Source: CADEFQ01 sp035342635 (lineage in GTDB: Bacteria; Pseudomonadota; Gammaproteobacteria; Steroidobacterales; Steroidobacteraceae). Taken from it: 15,827 bases of DNA. A model generated the notes under the pieces. That model was not told the origin of the DNA. It searched no databases and saw only the letters and a program-made list of their open reading frames with translations. Both the position numbers and the translations under genes were made by a program. Positions 14,813 to 15,827 of this stretch are shown piece after piece. The number at the start of each line of letters is the position of its first letter. Position 1 is the stretch's first letter. The stretch is from NCBI GenBank assembly GCA_035342635.1, contig DAOQXO010000059.1, positions 1-15,827 of the forward strand, read 5' to 3'.

Positions 14813-15827
14813 GTGGCGCTGATCGTCCAGAAGTACGGTGGCAGCTCGGTCGGCTCGCTCGAGCTGATCCACAAGGTCGCCGCACGCGTGGCGGCGGTGC
14901 GCGGGCGCGGCGACCGGGTGGTCGTGGCCGTTTCGGCGATGGGCGATGCGACCGATCGTCTCGTCGACCTCGCGCATGCGCTGTGCCCCAACCCCGATCC
15001 GCGCGAACTCGATGCGCTGCTCGCGACCGGCGAGCAGGTCTCCAGCGCGTTGCTCGCGATGGCGCTGCATGCGCGCGGCGTGCCCGCCCGCTCGCTGACC
15101 GGTTCACAGGTCCCCATTCGCACGACCAGCGCGCATGGCCGCGCGCGCATCGAGGAAGTCGGGACAGCCGCGCTCAACGCGGTGCTCGAAGCCGGCGAGG
15201 TGCCGGTGGTGGCCGGCTTCCAGGGCGTCGATGCGACGGGCGCCGTCACCACGATCGGGCGCGGCGGCTCGGACACGACGGCGGTCGCGCTTGCCGTCGC
15301 GCTTGCCGCCGACGAGTGTCAGATCCTGACGGACGTCGACGGCGTCTACACCTGCGACCCGCGCATGGTGCCGGACGCGCGCCGGCTCGAGCGGCTGTCG
15401 TTCGACGAAATGCTCGAACTCGCGGGGCAGGGCTCGCGCGTACTGCATCTGCGGGCGGTGGAATTCGCCGCGAAATACGGCATCGCGCTGCGTGTGCTCG
15501 CGAGCCACGGGGAAGGCCCCGGAACCTTGATCGATCGGGAGGATCCACGCGTGGAAGCACCGGTAGTTTCGGGCGTCGCATTCAATCGCGACGAGGCGCA
15601 GATCGTGGTGAGCGGCGTGCCGAATGCGCCCGACACCGCGCATCGGCTGCTGCAGGGCGTGTCGGGGGCGGGCATCGAAGTCGACATGATCGTGCTCGCC
15701 TCGAATCAGGATGGTTCGATCGACTTCGCGTTCACCGTGCACCGCGGCGACTACGCGCGCGCGGTCGAACTCACGCGTCTCGGTGCCGCGTTCTGCCCGG
15801 GCGCACGCATCGACAGCACCGACCGGG
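14813..15827 (+). CDS. lysC: Aspartate kinase, C-terminus off the right edge
   Basis: Aspartokinase phosphorylates L-aspartate, the entry step to lysine, threonine, methionine and diaminopimelate. From the GTG at 14813, 338 complete codons are present out of about 405-410 expected. The protein opens VALIVQKYGGSSVGS with the kinase KYGGSS motif (7-12), then VSAMGDATDRL, TGEQVSSALL, TIGRGGSDTTAVALA (from Thr147) and LTDVDGVYTCDPR. The first ACT region begins near residue 256 (VAFNRDEAQIVV); the second is mostly missing. Several residues in the first ACT domain differ from the family at sites tied to lysine/threonine inhibition: Asn271, Asp274, Leu295, Ala296, Ile303 and Ala306. GTG is the only sensible start given the conserved opening; no Shine-Dalgarno is visible 13 bp after alaS, so coupling to alaS is likely. 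Confidence 0.96.
   Translation, partial: MALIVQKYGGSSVGSLELIHKVAARVAAVRGRGDRVVVAVSAMGDATDRLVDLAHALCPNPDPRELDALLATGEQVSSALLAMALHARGVPARSLTGSQVPIRTTSAHGRARIEEVGTAALNAVLEAGEVPVVAGFQGVDATGAVTTIGRGGSDTTAVALAVALAADECQILTDVDGVYTCDPRMVPDARRLERLSFDEMLELAGQGSRVLHLRAVEFAAKYGIALRVLASHGEGPGTLIDREDPRVEAPVVSGVAFNRDEAQIVVSGVPNAPDTAHRLLQGVSGAGIEVDMIVLASNQDGSIDFAFTVHRGDYARAVELTRLGAAFCPGARIDSTDR

Overview
The window is ordinary chromosomal DNA from a high-GC (about two-thirds G+C by eye) Gram-negative bacterium, most likely a gammaproteobacterium. The evidence is the gene order cinA - recA - recX - alaS - lysC with mutS divergent on the other side, which is typical of gammaproteobacteria such as pseudomonads, together with Pseudomonas-like MutS, AspRS and RecA sequences and a large TonB-dependent receptor. 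I cannot name the genus; a Nevskiales/Steroidobacterales-type lineage is a guess.

Layout, left to right. (1) Positions 1-2807: the N-terminal 532 residues of a TonB-dependent outer-membrane receptor on the minus strand, divergent over 97 bp from a TolB-like beta-propeller lipoprotein. (2) 2833-4608: aspS, on the plus strand. (3) 4610-6016: a MarR-type regulator (minus) and an alpha/beta hydrolase (plus), divergently transcribed. Between them lies a 45-bp four-half-site palindrome whose two outer half-sites are both TTGACA, one facing each gene. (4) 5983-9530: mutS and upstream purU on the minus strand; the mutS 3' end overlaps the hydrolase 3' end. (5) 9591-15827: a tightly packed plus-strand run, cinA/pncC - thpR - recA - recX - alaS - lysC. 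cinA overlaps thpR, recA overlaps recX and recX overlaps alaS. lysC runs off the right edge.

Functionally the window combines DNA repair and recombination (MutS, RecA, RecX), tRNA charging (AspRS, AlaRS), one-carbon, NAD and aspartate-family metabolism (PurU, PncC/CinA, LysC), RNA end metabolism (ThpR), envelope functions (receptor, lipoprotein) and a small regulator/hydrolase module. Coding density is very high. The only non-coding gaps above 50 bp are 1598-1694, 5159-5341, 8581-8651 (if the shorter mutS start is right), 9531-9590 and 10586-10638. I found no tRNA, rRNA, CRISPR array, insertion sequence or convincing Rho-independent terminator.

No clearly new multi-gene system is visible. 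The best leads are the divergent operator at 5224-5268, the unusual substitutions in the LysC allosteric region, the -10-like hexamers 6-7 nt before start codons that lack Shine-Dalgarno sequences (possible leaderless transcription), and the paired ATGA-coupled upstream starts of mutS and recA.
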